A DNA stretch of 39,136 nt from assembly GCF_040779325.2 (NCBI RefSeq), contig NZ_JBFONT020000015.1:1-39136 (forward strand), in the 5' to 3' direction. Of the stretch, positions 7,316-14,686 are shown piece by piece. Position numbers and translations under genes: made by a program. Numbering within the stretch: the first letter of the stretch is position 1; every line of letters starts with the position of its first letter. Source of the DNA: Aestuariibius violaceus (GTDB taxonomy: Bacteria; Pseudomonadota; Alphaproteobacteria; Rhodobacterales; Rhodobacteraceae). The notes under the pieces were generated by a model, which was not told where the DNA came from, did not search any database, and saw only the letters and a list, made by a program, of their open reading frames with translations.

Positions 7316-7532
7316 TGTCGCTCACCACGCTCAAGCCACGGTCGATGAGTCTGCGGTTGCGGACCTCCTCATTGAGGCGGGTCATGTTTATGCGTTGGCC
7401 GCGTGACGCCTTTAGGTTCGCCCACGCAAGGGTCCGAAGGTCATAGTTCTGCCCAGCCAGTTCGGGGCGGCTGGCGATCTCCAGCGCGTCCGCGGAGCGC
7501 GGACTGGGACGAGTGCGAGGGAGAAACCTCAT
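7305..7532 (-). CDS. Small basic hypothetical protein
   Basis: A 75-residue basic protein. ATG 7532 overlaps the stop of the first operon gene as ATGA, which decides it over a GTG three codons upstream. The helix INMTRLNEEVRNRRLIDRG is positively charged and could contact nucleic acid. No known family. Confidence 0.65.
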   Translation of the reverse strand: MRFLPRTRPSPRSADALEIASRPELAGQNYDLRTLAWANLKASRGQRINMTRLNEEVRNRRLIDRGLSVVSDNAL

Positions 7533-7732
7533 GGCCGACACTCTGGCGCATTGGCTGCGGCTGGTGGGACGGGTAGCATCGGGACAGGCGGGGTATCGTC
7601 GTCATCCCAGTCCTTGGCGATGGCGAGGATGAGGGGAATCTGTTGGCCGGAAGTGCGCGCGATCGTCTCGATTGGACTCTCGGAGCGGTAATAGCAGCGT
7701 TTGTATTGGGCTCGATCTAATGGTTTTCGCAT
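7529..7732 (-). CDS. Small hypothetical protein, first gene of the leftward operon
   Basis: A 67-residue protein starting MRKPLDRAQYKRCYY. Residues about 17-40 (SPIETIARTSGQQIPLILAIAKDW) could form a small helix-turn-helix, so a regulatory role is possible. The C-terminus is acidic then proline-rich. ATG 7732 is preceded by AGGAG with 7 bases of spacing, the strongest ribosome site of the cassette, as expected for a promoter-proximal gene. Confidence 0.65.
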   Translation of the reverse strand: MRKPLDRAQYKRCYYRSESPIETIARTSGQQIPLILAIAKDWDDDDTPPVPMLPVPPAAANAPECRP

Positions 7733-7757
7733 TCTGATCTCCTGAACTGGAGGTCAA

Positions 7758-7784
7758 ATTATGCACGTGGCTCATAGAAGTCAA
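7758..7784 (-). promoter_or_regulatory. Candidate leftward promoter and partial operator
   Basis: On the minus strand TTGACT (7784-7779) is followed after 15 bases by CATAAT (7763-7758), just upstream of the first operon gene. The spacing is short for sigma-70. The -35 overlaps the imperfect palindrome GTCAATGCATGAC (7780-7792), whose ATGCAT centre is shared with the switch operator at 8310, so the same repressor might act here. The remaining bases up to 7948 hold a weak TCGCG-GACC-CGCGA hairpin just after the repressor stop and nothing else I recognise. Confidence 0.35.
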
Positions 7785-7948
7785 TGCATGACAGTGATAA
7801 TAAGAAATTCGAGCCGCTCACACTTAGGTAGAGTTCATGGGAGAGGGGCTTCTTGAGGTAGAGAGGTAATGGCAATTGAGAGAGCTGATAGCCAAACTGA
7901 ACCGAAGGCAGACCTGGGCTTTTCTATACCTGATCGCGGGTCCGCGAA

Positions 7949-8242
7949 CTAACTCTTCGAGCCAGACATCGATTCAAGGACAACAATCGCTGCAGCCTGA
8001 CGATCCGGATCAGAACTCAGATCCTCAAGCGCACGAATAGCGCGAGCATGCAGTTCTGGTAGGTCATAAAGCTCATAAGGTTCTTTTTTCAGATGGCGAG
8101 CGAGAACAGCGATGGTGCGAAGTGACGCGCCATCGTATCCCTTCTCGATCCGAGAAATCATGGCTTGGCTGACACCAGACATCTCACTCAGCTGGGTTTG
8201 CGTAAGGCCAGCTTCGAGGCGTGCTTTTTTCAACCCGTTCAT
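7949..8242 (-). CDS. Short XRE-family repressor (CI-like)
   Basis: A 97-residue protein. Residues 1-60 are an XRE helix-turn-helix: LKKARLEAGLTQTQLSEMSG, then VSQAMISRIEKG as recognition helix, then LRTIAVLARHL. About 35 helical residues follow. There is no S24/LexA peptidase domain, so RecA-stimulated self-cleavage is not available. It is divergent from the Cro-like gene across a palindromic operator, as expected of the lysogeny repressor. The start is set at ATG 8242 because the domain starts there; an in-frame ATG at 8293 would add 17 residues but would run into the regulatory region. Confidence 0.82.
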   Translation of the reverse strand: MNGLKKARLEAGLTQTQLSEMSGVSQAMISRIEKGYDGASLRTIAVLARHLKKEPYELYDLPELHARAIRALEDLSSDPDRQAAAIVVLESMSGSKS

Positions 8243-8300
8243 GTCGAAGTGTATGCTCTTCACGGCGAGCGAAGGCCACGAAGCAGTGTGCATAATATCA

Positions 8301-8329
8301 TTGACGTGCATATGCATCCGATGCATATC
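8301..8329 (+). promoter_or_regulatory. Candidate rightward promoter for the Cro-like gene
   Basis: TTGACG (8301-8306) is followed after 17 bases by CATATC (8324-8329), a weak -10. The operator palindrome lies between and over these elements, so repressor binding would block polymerase. Transcription from here would begin within a few bases of the ATG at 8338, and no Shine-Dalgarno-like sequence precedes that ATG. Confidence 0.4.
8310..8328. promoter_or_regulatory. Palindromic switch operator
   Basis: ATATGCAT-CCG-ATGCATAT is a perfect 8-bp inverted repeat with a 3-base centre. It lies between the divergent repressor and Cro-like genes, and one face overlaps the candidate rightward promoter. 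Further GCATA words flank it at 8289-8295 and 8332-8337. This is the expected size for a homodimeric XRE repressor site. Confidence 0.7.
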
Positions 8330-8337
8330 GTGGTCAT

Positions 8338-8595
8338 ATGGCAAGTCTTCAAGAATACCTCCGAACAAACGGTGAGACACAGACCGACTTTGCAGCGCGC
8401 GTAGGCATTAGTCAGTCTGCGGTTTCGAGGCTTTGCGGCCCTGACCCGAAGATCAGCTATCAGACCGCTGTAGAGATCGAAACGAAGACCGAAGGTGCCG
8501 TCCCGGTCGAAGCTTGGCCTCAGTTCCAAGGTCGCGATGTGGTCGTGATGCCGGTCGTAGATCGGGTCTCAACGAAGAGTGTTGGGCAGGGTTGA
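8338..8595 (+). CDS. Cro-like helix-turn-helix regulator
   Basis: An 85-residue DNA-binding protein. Residues 1-55 form an HTH: LQEYLRTNGETQTDFAARVG, the recognition helix ISQSAVSRLCG, then ISYQTAVEIETKTEGAVPVE, a pattern common in Cro/YdaS-like phage regulators. It is the first rightward gene after the operator and should oppose the repressor to favour lytic growth. ATG 8338 has no visible ribosome site, so a leaderless transcript is possible. Confidence 0.82.
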   Translation: MASLQEYLRTNGETQTDFAARVGISQSAVSRLCGPDPKISYQTAVEIETKTEGAVPVEAWPQFQGRDVVVMPVVDRVSTKSVGQG

Positions 8596-8802
8596 GATGC
8601 GTCGATCTGCTCGCAGCCCCCTCAACACCCGCCAGAACGGAAGGCCGCGCGCCGCAAAGAGCAAAGAGCCTTCCTGCCGCCGCCCGTCGTGGTGCTTCCC
8701 TCCCCACCGGCGCGGGCGGCGGCTCAGATTGTCGCCTGAGAAGGGTTCTGCGGCATGAACGCGTGCGTATCCTTCGGTGACTTCGCAGACGGCTTCTACC
8801 AA
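8569..8802 (-). CDS. Doubtful small minus-strand gene
   Basis: An open frame of up to 77 residues read leftward, downstream of the 8824-9156 gene and antisense to the last 27 bases of the Cro-like gene. Its first 27 residues (VEAVCEVTEGYARVHAAEPF) look protein-like, but the only starts are non-ATG (TTG 8802), and an in-frame stop lies just upstream. An ATG overlapping the previous stop (8827) is one frame off, so a frameshifted remnant is possible. The rest is arginine-rich and unconvincing. No other content is evident in 8596-8823. Confidence 0.25.
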   Translation of the reverse strand: MVEAVCEVTEGYARVHAAEPFSGDNLSRRPRRWGGKHHDGRRQEGSLLFAARGLPFWRVLRGLRADRRISTLPNTLR

Positions 8803-8823
8803 TTCGATGTCTTCGGCTGGCTA

Positions 8824-9156
8824 TCATGGAATGGTTTTGGGTGGGCTGCCGTCGGGGACAACGACCGTTCCATCCGCGCTCAGCCAACCCGCTTGTCGGC
8901 CGCAGTCCACGATGCCATCGCGGAGTGCTGCCGCCAAGACTGGGTTGAGAAGTATCATCATCTCCTCGCCGTGACGATTGACGACGAGCATCTGCAATCC
9001 GTTCGCCGACGGTCTGATGTCAACGGCGACCAGATTAACGCCTTGGACCATATCGCCGGTGTGTCGCGTCGTTGGTCGCTTAAGCAACATGTCAGTTTTC
9101 CAGCGCTGGATATCGGCGCTGGTGAATGCGGGTTTGGGTTTTCCCATCTCATCCAC
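8824..9156 (-). CDS. Hypothetical protein on the minus strand within the early right region
   Basis: A 110-residue protein with normal composition. It has a basic N-terminus (MGKPKPAFTSADIQRWK), two likely beta strands (VNLVAVDIRPS and LQMLVVNRHGE) and a helix NPVLAAALRDGIVDCGRQAGWL that resembles the C-terminal helices of small alphaproteobacterial proteins. GTG 9156 is preceded by AAAGGAAC with 5-7 bases of spacing; ATG 9147 is an alternative. It opposes all neighbouring genes. A 151-residue plus-strand frame covers the same bases, but its composition is that of an antisense shadow. Confidence 0.6.
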   Translation of the reverse strand: MDEMGKPKPAFTSADIQRWKTDMLLKRPTTRHTGDMVQGVNLVAVDIRPSANGLQMLVVNRHGEEMMILLNPVLAAALRDGIVDCGRQAGWLSADGTVVVPDGSPPKTIP

Positions 9157-9206
9157 GGTTTGTTCCTTTCACTTGGCGTAGAGTGCCTTTCCGAAGGTCA
9201 GTTGAT

Positions 9207-9446
9207 ATGACCTCCTCGCGCCGCCCCCGTCCATCACCACGCGCCAACATTAGCCAGGGTGAGCGGGACCGACTTCTGCACATGATGCCGATCGTCAACC
9301 GCTCGAAGCTCAGCGGCTCTGACCGCAGCTTCATCATCTCCATGATGGCGGCTGAGAAGCGCGGCCGCTTCTGGCCGTCGGTCAAGCAGGCCGCGTGGAT
9401 GACCCGTCTAGTCAACGATTTCCGCAACCAAAGTGAGGAGACATGA
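9207..9446 (+). CDS. Small basic early protein
   Basis: A 79-residue protein, very basic at the N-terminus (MTSSRRPRPSPRANIS). Helices follow, including DRLLHMMPIVNRSKLSGSDR and FIISMMAAEKRGRFWPSVKQ. The spacing and Trp/Arg content resemble small phage DNA-associated proteins, but no family is certain. ATG 9207 has GAAGG upstream. It is divergent from the 9156 gene with a 50-base gap that must contain both promoters if each is separately transcribed. Confidence 0.65.
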   Translation: MTSSRRPRPSPRANISQGERDRLLHMMPIVNRSKLSGSDRSFIISMMAAEKRGRFWPSVKQAAWMTRLVNDFRNQSEET

Positions 9447-9447
9447 C

Positions 9448-9681
9448 GTGAAGGGATCAAGCGACGAACAGCTGGCGGCCGAGATTGCCGAATGTCTTTC
9501 GGCCTTGGAGGCGGCAGCAACGCGAGCCCGAAACGCCGGTTTGGAGGTCAAGTTCGAGGCCATCATCCGCAACGTGAAGCGGCACGGTCGCGCAGAACCG
9601 ACTGAGGCCCTAAAGGTCGTGATCTCTCGCCGCATTGAGGTCGGCAACCGCTCAGCTACCGTCAAAGGCGAGCCCTCTTGA
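9448..9681 (+). CDS. Small helical hypothetical protein
   Basis: A 77-residue protein starting at GTG 9448 with AGGAG 7 bases upstream. A helical N-terminal half (EQLAAEIAECLSALEAAATRA) is followed by a basic C-terminal half (RNVKRHGRAEPTEALKVVISRR). No recognised domain. It lies between early genes and its stop shares a base with the next ATG (TGATG). Confidence 0.68.
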   Translation: MKGSSDEQLAAEIAECLSALEAAATRARNAGLEVKFEAIIRNVKRHGRAEPTEALKVVISRRIEVGNRSATVKGEPS

Positions 9682-10043
9682 TGGGCACGCTGATCCCCGA
9701 AGAACGCCGCCTGATCGATGCGGCTGTCGCCTGCGGAGAAGTCACACAGATAGCGCGCGGGAAGACCAGCTTCAGCGGGTATATCTGGGATCCACGGCAG
9801 GCAATGCTGGTCCCGAAGAAAGAGGGGACGGCCTTTAGCGCATCGTGGAACCGGCGCCAGAAGTCGAAAGGCGCGCGCCGACGCGCGGTTGTCGAACGCG
9901 AACTCAAGGCCGGGAAGACCACCTATCAGATCGCCGCCGATTGGGGTGTCGGAGAGTCCACCGTGCGCGGCGACTGCCGCCGTCTTGGGATACGGGTCGG
10001 CTCGGACGGACGTCTCAGGCCGCTCTTGGAGCCGCCGTCGTGA
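9681..10043 (+). CDS. Early protein with C-terminal helix-turn-helix
   Basis: A 120-residue protein. The C-terminal segment ELKAGKTTYQIAADWG followed by VGESTVRGDCRRLGI matches a resolvase-like helix-turn-helix, preceded by a basic stretch RRQKSKGARRRAVVE. The first 55 residues (IPEERRLIDAAVACGEVTQIARG) are unassigned. A transcriptional or replication regulator is plausible. The start at ATG 9681 forms TGATG with the preceding stop, and its stop overlaps the methyltransferase start. Confidence 0.68.
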   Translation: MGTLIPEERRLIDAAVACGEVTQIARGKTSFSGYIWDPRQAMLVPKKEGTAFSASWNRRQKSKGARRRAVVERELKAGKTTYQIAADWGVGESTVRGDCRRLGIRVGSDGRLRPLLEPPS

Positions 10044-11152
10044 CCGTCCAGATTCTCCAGGCCGATGTGCGCGAGGCCCTGCGCTCGCTGCCCGACGAGA
10101 GTTTCGGCGTCGTGGTGACCTCGCCGCCCTATTGGGGCCTGCGCGACTATGGCGTGGATGGCCAGATCGGGCTGGAACCAACGCTGGGCGAACACCTCGA
10201 AGTGATGGTCGAAGTGTTCGACGAAGTCCGTCGGGTTCTCAAGCCTGATGGCGTCTGCTGGGTGAATTACGGCGACACCTACGCCAGTACCCCGAACGGG
10301 CGCAGCGCGGCCGCGACCAAGGCAAAGGGCGACGATGACCGGACGTTCCGGGACAAGCCGATGTCTACGATCGGTCCGGTCTATGCCGAGGCACGACCCA
10401 GCACGACCACGCGTGGCCACAACTCCGGATCCAAACAGGCGGCGACGCCGCCATCGGGGCGGGTCATGGCGGGTGGCTACGTCAAGGCCAAAGACCTCTG
10501 CATGGTCCCGAACCGCTTCGCGATCGCGATGCAGGATGCGGGCTGGTGGGTCCGGGCCGAGTGCATCTGGGGCAAACCAAATCCGATGCCACAAAGCGTC
10601 CAGGACCGTCCAGACGCCGCCCATGAGAAGGTCTGGATGTTCACAAAATCTGCCAAGTATCACTACCAAGCCGAGGCCGTCCGCGTTCCGCGCGCGTCAA
10701 ACGAAGATGCCAATGGCTTTCGCGGCGGCTCATACGTGGGAGGCAAGGCTGGAAAACGGGCGCGGCGCGGGAACAAGCGGAGCGACAAGCAGCGCGAATC
10801 CCGCCGCTTGAAGAACTACGAACCGGCTCCGCTGGAGGTCTGGCGGATCGCGACAAAGCCGTTCAAAGCGGCGCACTTCGCGACCTTCCCACCCGAGCTG
10901 GTCGAGCGCTGCCTTTTGCCGACGCTCCGCCGCGGAGACGCGGTCCTCGACCCCTTCGCGGGTGCCGGGACCACTGGCCTTGTCGCGGACGCCATGGGCG
11001 CGGACGCCACGCTCATCGAACTCAATCCGGACTATTGCGACCTGATCCGCGAACGGCTCGGCGCAGGCCTCGCCAAGGTCGAAGGCGGACGCGATCTGGC
11101 GCCGAATGCCAAAGAGCATCCTTTGCTTTGCTGGCCGGATTTCGCGGGATGA
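10040..11152 (+). CDS. Beta-class DNA methyltransferase (N4-cytosine or N6-adenine)
   Basis: A 370-residue enzyme. The catalytic motif IV comes first, TSPPYWGLRDYG (residues 27-38), and the AdoMet-binding motif I comes late, DPFAGAGTTG (about 304-313), followed by LIELNPDY. This order defines beta-class exocyclic amino methyltransferases (N6_N4_Mtase family). The SPPY tetrapeptide occurs in both m4C and m6A enzymes. Residues about 85-140 are polar and repetitive, consistent with a flexible or target-recognition insertion. GTG 10040 overlaps the preceding stop as GTGA. No cognate nuclease is nearby, so self-protection or gene regulation is likely. Confidence 0.93.
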   Translation: MTVQILQADVREALRSLPDESFGVVVTSPPYWGLRDYGVDGQIGLEPTLGEHLEVMVEVFDEVRRVLKPDGVCWVNYGDTYASTPNGRSAAATKAKGDDDRTFRDKPMSTIGPVYAEARPSTTTRGHNSGSKQAATPPSGRVMAGGYVKAKDLCMVPNRFAIAMQDAGWWVRAECIWGKPNPMPQSVQDRPDAAHEKVWMFTKSAKYHYQAEAVRVPRASNEDANGFRGGSYVGGKAGKRARRGNKRSDKQRESRRLKNYEPAPLEVWRIATKPFKAAHFATFPPELVERCLLPTLRRGDAVLDPFAGAGTTGLVADAMGADATLIELNPDYCDLIRERLGAGLAKVEGGRDLAPNAKEHPLLCWPDFAG

Positions 11153-11535
11153 CGAGCAAGGTCTTACATCCGCGGCCACAGGCATGGCAGCAGAACGTTA
11201 CAAGCCGCCCGCCATCTGCCGAAGAGCGTGCGCTGCTGCACCTTGGCGGAGCGCTCTGTTGCCGTCGTCTTCCGGCGACCGAAGAAAGGGCGCTGGTGGC
11301 CGAGATGGACAAGCTCCAGCGCCGCATTGCGGAACGCGAGGTTGGCCTGCCACCGCGTGAAAAAGCCCCACTCCCGGAGACTTCGGTGCGGCTCATGACG
11401 ATTGCCGATGGCCTCGCCAGCTCCGAACGCTGGGGGCCGGACTATTGCCGTGAGATGACCGATCTGCGGATCGTCCTGCAGCTGTCGCACCTCACCAATG
11501 CCGAACACTTCCTCCGCCGGAGGATCGGCCAGTGA
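11149..11535 (+). CDS. Hypothetical protein coupled to the methyltransferase and primase genes
   Basis: A 128-residue protein. It starts at ATG 11149 (ATGA overlap) and ends overlapping the primase start (GTGA). It contains a helix EERALVAEMDKLQRRIAERE, likely coiled-coil, and a C-terminal segment, DLRIVLQLSHLTNAEHFLRR. No catalytic motif. Its position between DNA-modifying and DNA-replicating genes suggests a replication-associated role, but this is only context. Confidence 0.68.
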   Translation: MTSKVLHPRPQAWQQNVTSRPPSAEERALLHLGGALCCRRLPATEERALVAEMDKLQRRIAEREVGLPPREKAPLPETSVRLMTIADGLASSERWGPDYCREMTDLRIVLQLSHLTNAEHFLRRRIGQ

Positions 11536-12635
11536 GCCGCCGCGACGACGATCGGCTGGACGAGGCCCGCGCGATCCCGATCAAGGAGATCGCCGATCGG
11601 CTGAAGATCGAGCGTCTCACGCCCCGCGGCGACGAGCTGGTTGCACCGTGCCCTGTCTGCGGTGGCAAAGAGGACAAGCTTCAGATCAACACGTTGAACA
11701 ATGTCTTTCTGTGCCGCGCATTCGGCGGCGGCGACGGGATCGGTCTGGTCGAGCACGTCCTCGGCTGCGACTTTAAGGAGGCGCTGACCTGGCTCGTCGG
11801 CGAGGGCGTGGTGCAGCTCTCCGACGAGGAGAAGGCAAAGCGGAAAGCCGCGCGCGACGCCGAGGATCGCAAACGCTCCAAGATCGCCGCCCGCAAGCGC
11901 GCAGAGTCCATCGCAATGGCCCGCGCTGTCTGGGCGGATGGACGGCCGTTCGCAGGCAGTCCGGCTGAGGACTACCTCGCCCTTCGTGGGATCGTCCTGG
12001 ACGCACCGCCGCGCGCGCTCCGCTACCACCCGGCCTTGCGATACATGCACAAGATCGACAGTCAGTGGACCGAACTGCACCGTGGTCCAGCTATGCTCGC
12101 GGGGATCCTCGCGCCCAACGGTGATCTGATCGGCGTGCATCGCACCTGGATTGATCTCTCACGACCGAAGGGCAAGGCTGAGATCCGGCATGGTGAGACG
12201 GTCCTCAATGCCAAGAAGGTATTGGGCTCTCAGAAGGGCGGCGCGATCCGCCTCGATCCGCTACCCGAGGCTTCGGTGCTGATCATGGGCGAAGGCATCG
12301 AGACAACTTTCACAGCGCTCATCGCGAAGCCGTTCCAGAGCGCTCACTATTGGGCTGGGGTCAGTCTCGACAACATGGCTGGAAAGATGCGCAAGGTTAA
12401 GGGCAAGCGCCATTCCGGCCTCCCGAAGATGGCAGACGAGAATGCCTTTGTGCCGCCGCATTGGGTGAGGCGGCTCGTCTTCCTAATGGACGGCGACTCG
12501 GAGCCAAAGATGACTCGCGCCAAGCTCGAGAGCGGCTTACGGCGGGCAATGGCGCTCCAGCCGGACCTTCGCGGGCAGATCGTCCACGCCGGTGACGGCA
12601 TCGATCTCAACGACCTCCTCTTGGGGGCGACATGA
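11532..12635 (+). CDS. TOPRIM-domain DNA primase-like protein
   Basis: A 367-residue protein expected to make primers or assist the adjacent helicase. A zinc-finger region reads CPVC (40-43) and then FLCRAFGGGDGIGLVEHV. Where CHC2-type fingers have C-x2-C, here only Cys61 remains and the fourth ligand is Phe64. A basic helical linker (about 98-130) leads to the Toprim_3 core with GEGIET (253-258) and MDGDSE (319-324), the Glu and DxD that bind metal. The start, GTG 11532, overlaps the preceding stop as GTGA, and the stop overlaps the helicase ATG. Confidence 0.88.
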   Translation: MSRRDDDRLDEARAIPIKEIADRLKIERLTPRGDELVAPCPVCGGKEDKLQINTLNNVFLCRAFGGGDGIGLVEHVLGCDFKEALTWLVGEGVVQLSDEEKAKRKAARDAEDRKRSKIAARKRAESIAMARAVWADGRPFAGSPAEDYLALRGIVLDAPPRALRYHPALRYMHKIDSQWTELHRGPAMLAGILAPNGDLIGVHRTWIDLSRPKGKAEIRHGETVLNAKKVLGSQKGGAIRLDPLPEASVLIMGEGIETTFTALIAKPFQSAHYWAGVSLDNMAGKMRKVKGKRHSGLPKMADENAFVPPHWVRRLVFLMDGDSEPKMTRAKLESGLRRAMALQPDLRGQIVHAGDGIDLNDLLLGAT

Positions 12636-14518
12636 CAGACGAGACGGATAAGGTCCGCGCGGCCTTTGAGGCGGCCGAGGACGTCAGCCCGGCCGAGGAT
12701 GAACAGGATCCGCCGGGCGCCGTCACAGCGCCAGATGACTACTACGCGGCGGGCGATGGCACTGGCCCGCCCCCGCACCCCGACACCGCGTCAGGTGAGC
12801 CCCCGGAGATCGAGGGGGCTAAGCTACCGCTCAACGATACCGGCAACGGCCTGCGTTTCGCCCTCTATTGCGGGGAAGACGCCATGTATGTGCCGCGGGT
12901 CGGGTGGCATGTCTGGGATGGCAAGCGTTGGAGGATCGACCCGGATGGGATCGCGGTGCGCCGTATGGCCCAGACGATCCATGAGTGGATCGAGAAGGAG
13001 GTGCCCTATCTTCAACTCCGGTCAGCTGAGCAGCGGCGAGTCGACCGCCTCGATGTGATCCGCAAAGACTTGCGGGACTTCGATGCGACCTATCCAGACC
13101 TGTCGGACGAAGAGCGAACTGAGAAAAGGCAAGCGCTGTTGGCTGAGAAGGAAAAGCTGAATAGCGAGCTTTGGGGGCGCGGCTCCACCCGCGCGCGCCA
13201 TAAGACTTTCGCGCGCTCGGCTGGCAACAGCAACTCGATCAAGAACCTTCTCGGGGAGGCCGTCACCAGCCTGCACCGGGACGTTGAGGATTTGAACGCC
13301 GACCCTCTGACAGTCAACACGATGACGGGGATCCTGCGCTTCGATGTGGTCGACGCGCGCGAGGATGGCGGGGGCAGGACGGCAAGTGTCACGCTGCTGC
13401 CCCATGAGCGCGTCGTTTCGATTGCCGGACGCAACCGGCCGCAATACATCACCAAGATGATGCCGGCCGACTACGATCCCGAGGCCAAGTGCCCGAAATT
13501 CGATCGGGCCTTGGCGCGCTGGCAACCGGATCCGGAAATGCGGGCCTTCCTGCAGCGGTGGTTCGGCCTCTCGATGACGGCGCTGCCGGTCCAGAAATTC
13601 CTCTACATGTATGGCATGGGTGCCAACGGAAAGTCGCTGCTGGCAGGTCTGATGCGCCGAATGATGGGCGACTATGCGACGATGGTGAAGATCGAGAGCC
13701 TGACCGGCAAGAACCGCAAATCGGGCTCCGATGCCACTCCAGACCTCTTCCGCCTGATCGGCACCCGCGCCGCCTTCACCAACGAGCCCGAAGAGGGCGA
13801 GCGGCTGCAAGAGCAGAAGATGAAGGAAATGACCGGCGGCGACGAGATGCTGGTGCGCCAGCTCCATGCAGATTTCGTGGAGTTCACGCCCTATTTCAAG
13901 CTGGCCTTCACCGGCAACCACAAGCTGGAAATTCGCGGCACGGATGACGGGATCTGGCGACGGCCGCTGCTCTGTCCGTTCGATGTGCAGATCCCGGAAG
14001 CGGAACGCGACGAGAAGCTCGGCGATACGCTCTTCGACGAGGAGCGTTCCGGGATCCTGAACTGGATGATCGGCGGTCTCCTCGACTACCTCGAGGGTGG
14101 ATTGCAGGAACCGGCCCAAGTCATCCAGGCTACCGACGAATACCGGAAGGACAGCGATCCGATCGGGGATTTCCTCGCCACAGGCTGCGAGATCGACGGC
14201 GGGTCCGATTTCCTGCCATCGCGCGACCTCGTGGACGCCTGCTACCTCTACCTTCTGGAAAACACCTCGCACCCATGGCAGCCGGGCCACTTGCAGCGCA
14301 GGCTCAAGGAGCGGGCGAGCAAGTATCGTCACCCAGCCTCTGGCAAGACCTACACCCGCCACAAGAGCAACGGCGTCTGGGGCTATAGCGGCATTCGCCT
14401 AACCGACGACATGCGCAATCGGCTCGCCGATGCACCACGCGACGCAAAGGGTCTCCCCCAGCTCCGCAAGGACGGCTCCAGCGGCTCCGCGCCGCCGGAT
14501 GACGGCTACTTCCCGTGA
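12632..14518 (+). CDS. D5-like SF3 replicative helicase
   Basis: A 628-residue protein of the phage/plasmid primase P4/D5 C-terminal family, the likely replicative helicase. Walker A is GMGANGKS (328-335), the Walker B region is RAAFTNEPEEG (379-389) and SF3 motif C is FKLAFTGNHK (422-431), followed by the arginine-finger segment GIWRRPLL. The N-terminal 65 residues are acidic and Pro/Gly-rich, probably disordered. Residues about 70-120 carry the D5_N-type GWHVWDGKRW segment. The C-terminus (about 530-600) looks like a winged-helix DNA-binding region. Coupled to the primase by ATGA. It probably loads at an origin nearby, for which the downstream repeat region is a candidate. Confidence 0.93.
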   Translation: MTDETDKVRAAFEAAEDVSPAEDEQDPPGAVTAPDDYYAAGDGTGPPPHPDTASGEPPEIEGAKLPLNDTGNGLRFALYCGEDAMYVPRVGWHVWDGKRWRIDPDGIAVRRMAQTIHEWIEKEVPYLQLRSAEQRRVDRLDVIRKDLRDFDATYPDLSDEERTEKRQALLAEKEKLNSELWGRGSTRARHKTFARSAGNSNSIKNLLGEAVTSLHRDVEDLNADPLTVNTMTGILRFDVVDAREDGGGRTASVTLLPHERVVSIAGRNRPQYITKMMPADYDPEAKCPKFDRALARWQPDPEMRAFLQRWFGLSMTALPVQKFLYMYGMGANGKSLLAGLMRRMMGDYATMVKIESLTGKNRKSGSDATPDLFRLIGTRAAFTNEPEEGERLQEQKMKEMTGGDEMLVRQLHADFVEFTPYFKLAFTGNHKLEIRGTDDGIWRRPLLCPFDVQIPEAERDEKLGDTLFDEERSGILNWMIGGLLDYLEGGLQEPAQVIQATDEYRKDSDPIGDFLATGCEIDGGSDFLPSRDLVDACYLYLLENTSHPWQPGHLQRRLKERASKYRHPASGKTYTRHKSNGVWGYSGIRLTDDMRNRLADAPRDAKGLPQLRKDGSSGSAPPDDGYFP

Positions 14519-14591
14519 CGCACCGGGCGGCATATCCCGACGCACCCGCCGCCCTCACCCCGCACCCCCACATCTACCTCCCGAGAAAATG

Positions 14592-14616
14592 GGGGCAGAA
14601 ATCCGACTTCTGCCCC
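14592..14616. repeat. Nine-bp perfect hairpin of the GGGGCAGAA word
   Basis: GGGGCAGAA (14592-14600), a 7-base loop, then TTCTGCCCC (14608-14616). The arms are the same word that recurs further downstream, so this is both a hairpin and a pair of inverted iterons. No T-tract follows, so a terminator is unlikely. Confidence 0.7.
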
Positions 14617-14686
14617 GAGAGGGGGCGCAACTTCGCTCAAGCATCGATCCGAATAGACGCTCTGAAACAACGGCTTACGCCCACTT

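Noticed and set aside
8597..8758. 53-residue arginine/proline-rich plus-strand frame just after the Cro-like gene
   Set aside because: It has a fair start position but no protein-like pattern; too weak to annotate.
8755..9210. 151-residue plus-strand frame with ATGA overlap to the next gene
   Set aside because: Its His/Phe/Gly-rich composition is what antisense of the 8824-9156 minus-strand gene gives. The overlap with the next ATG is a frame coincidence.
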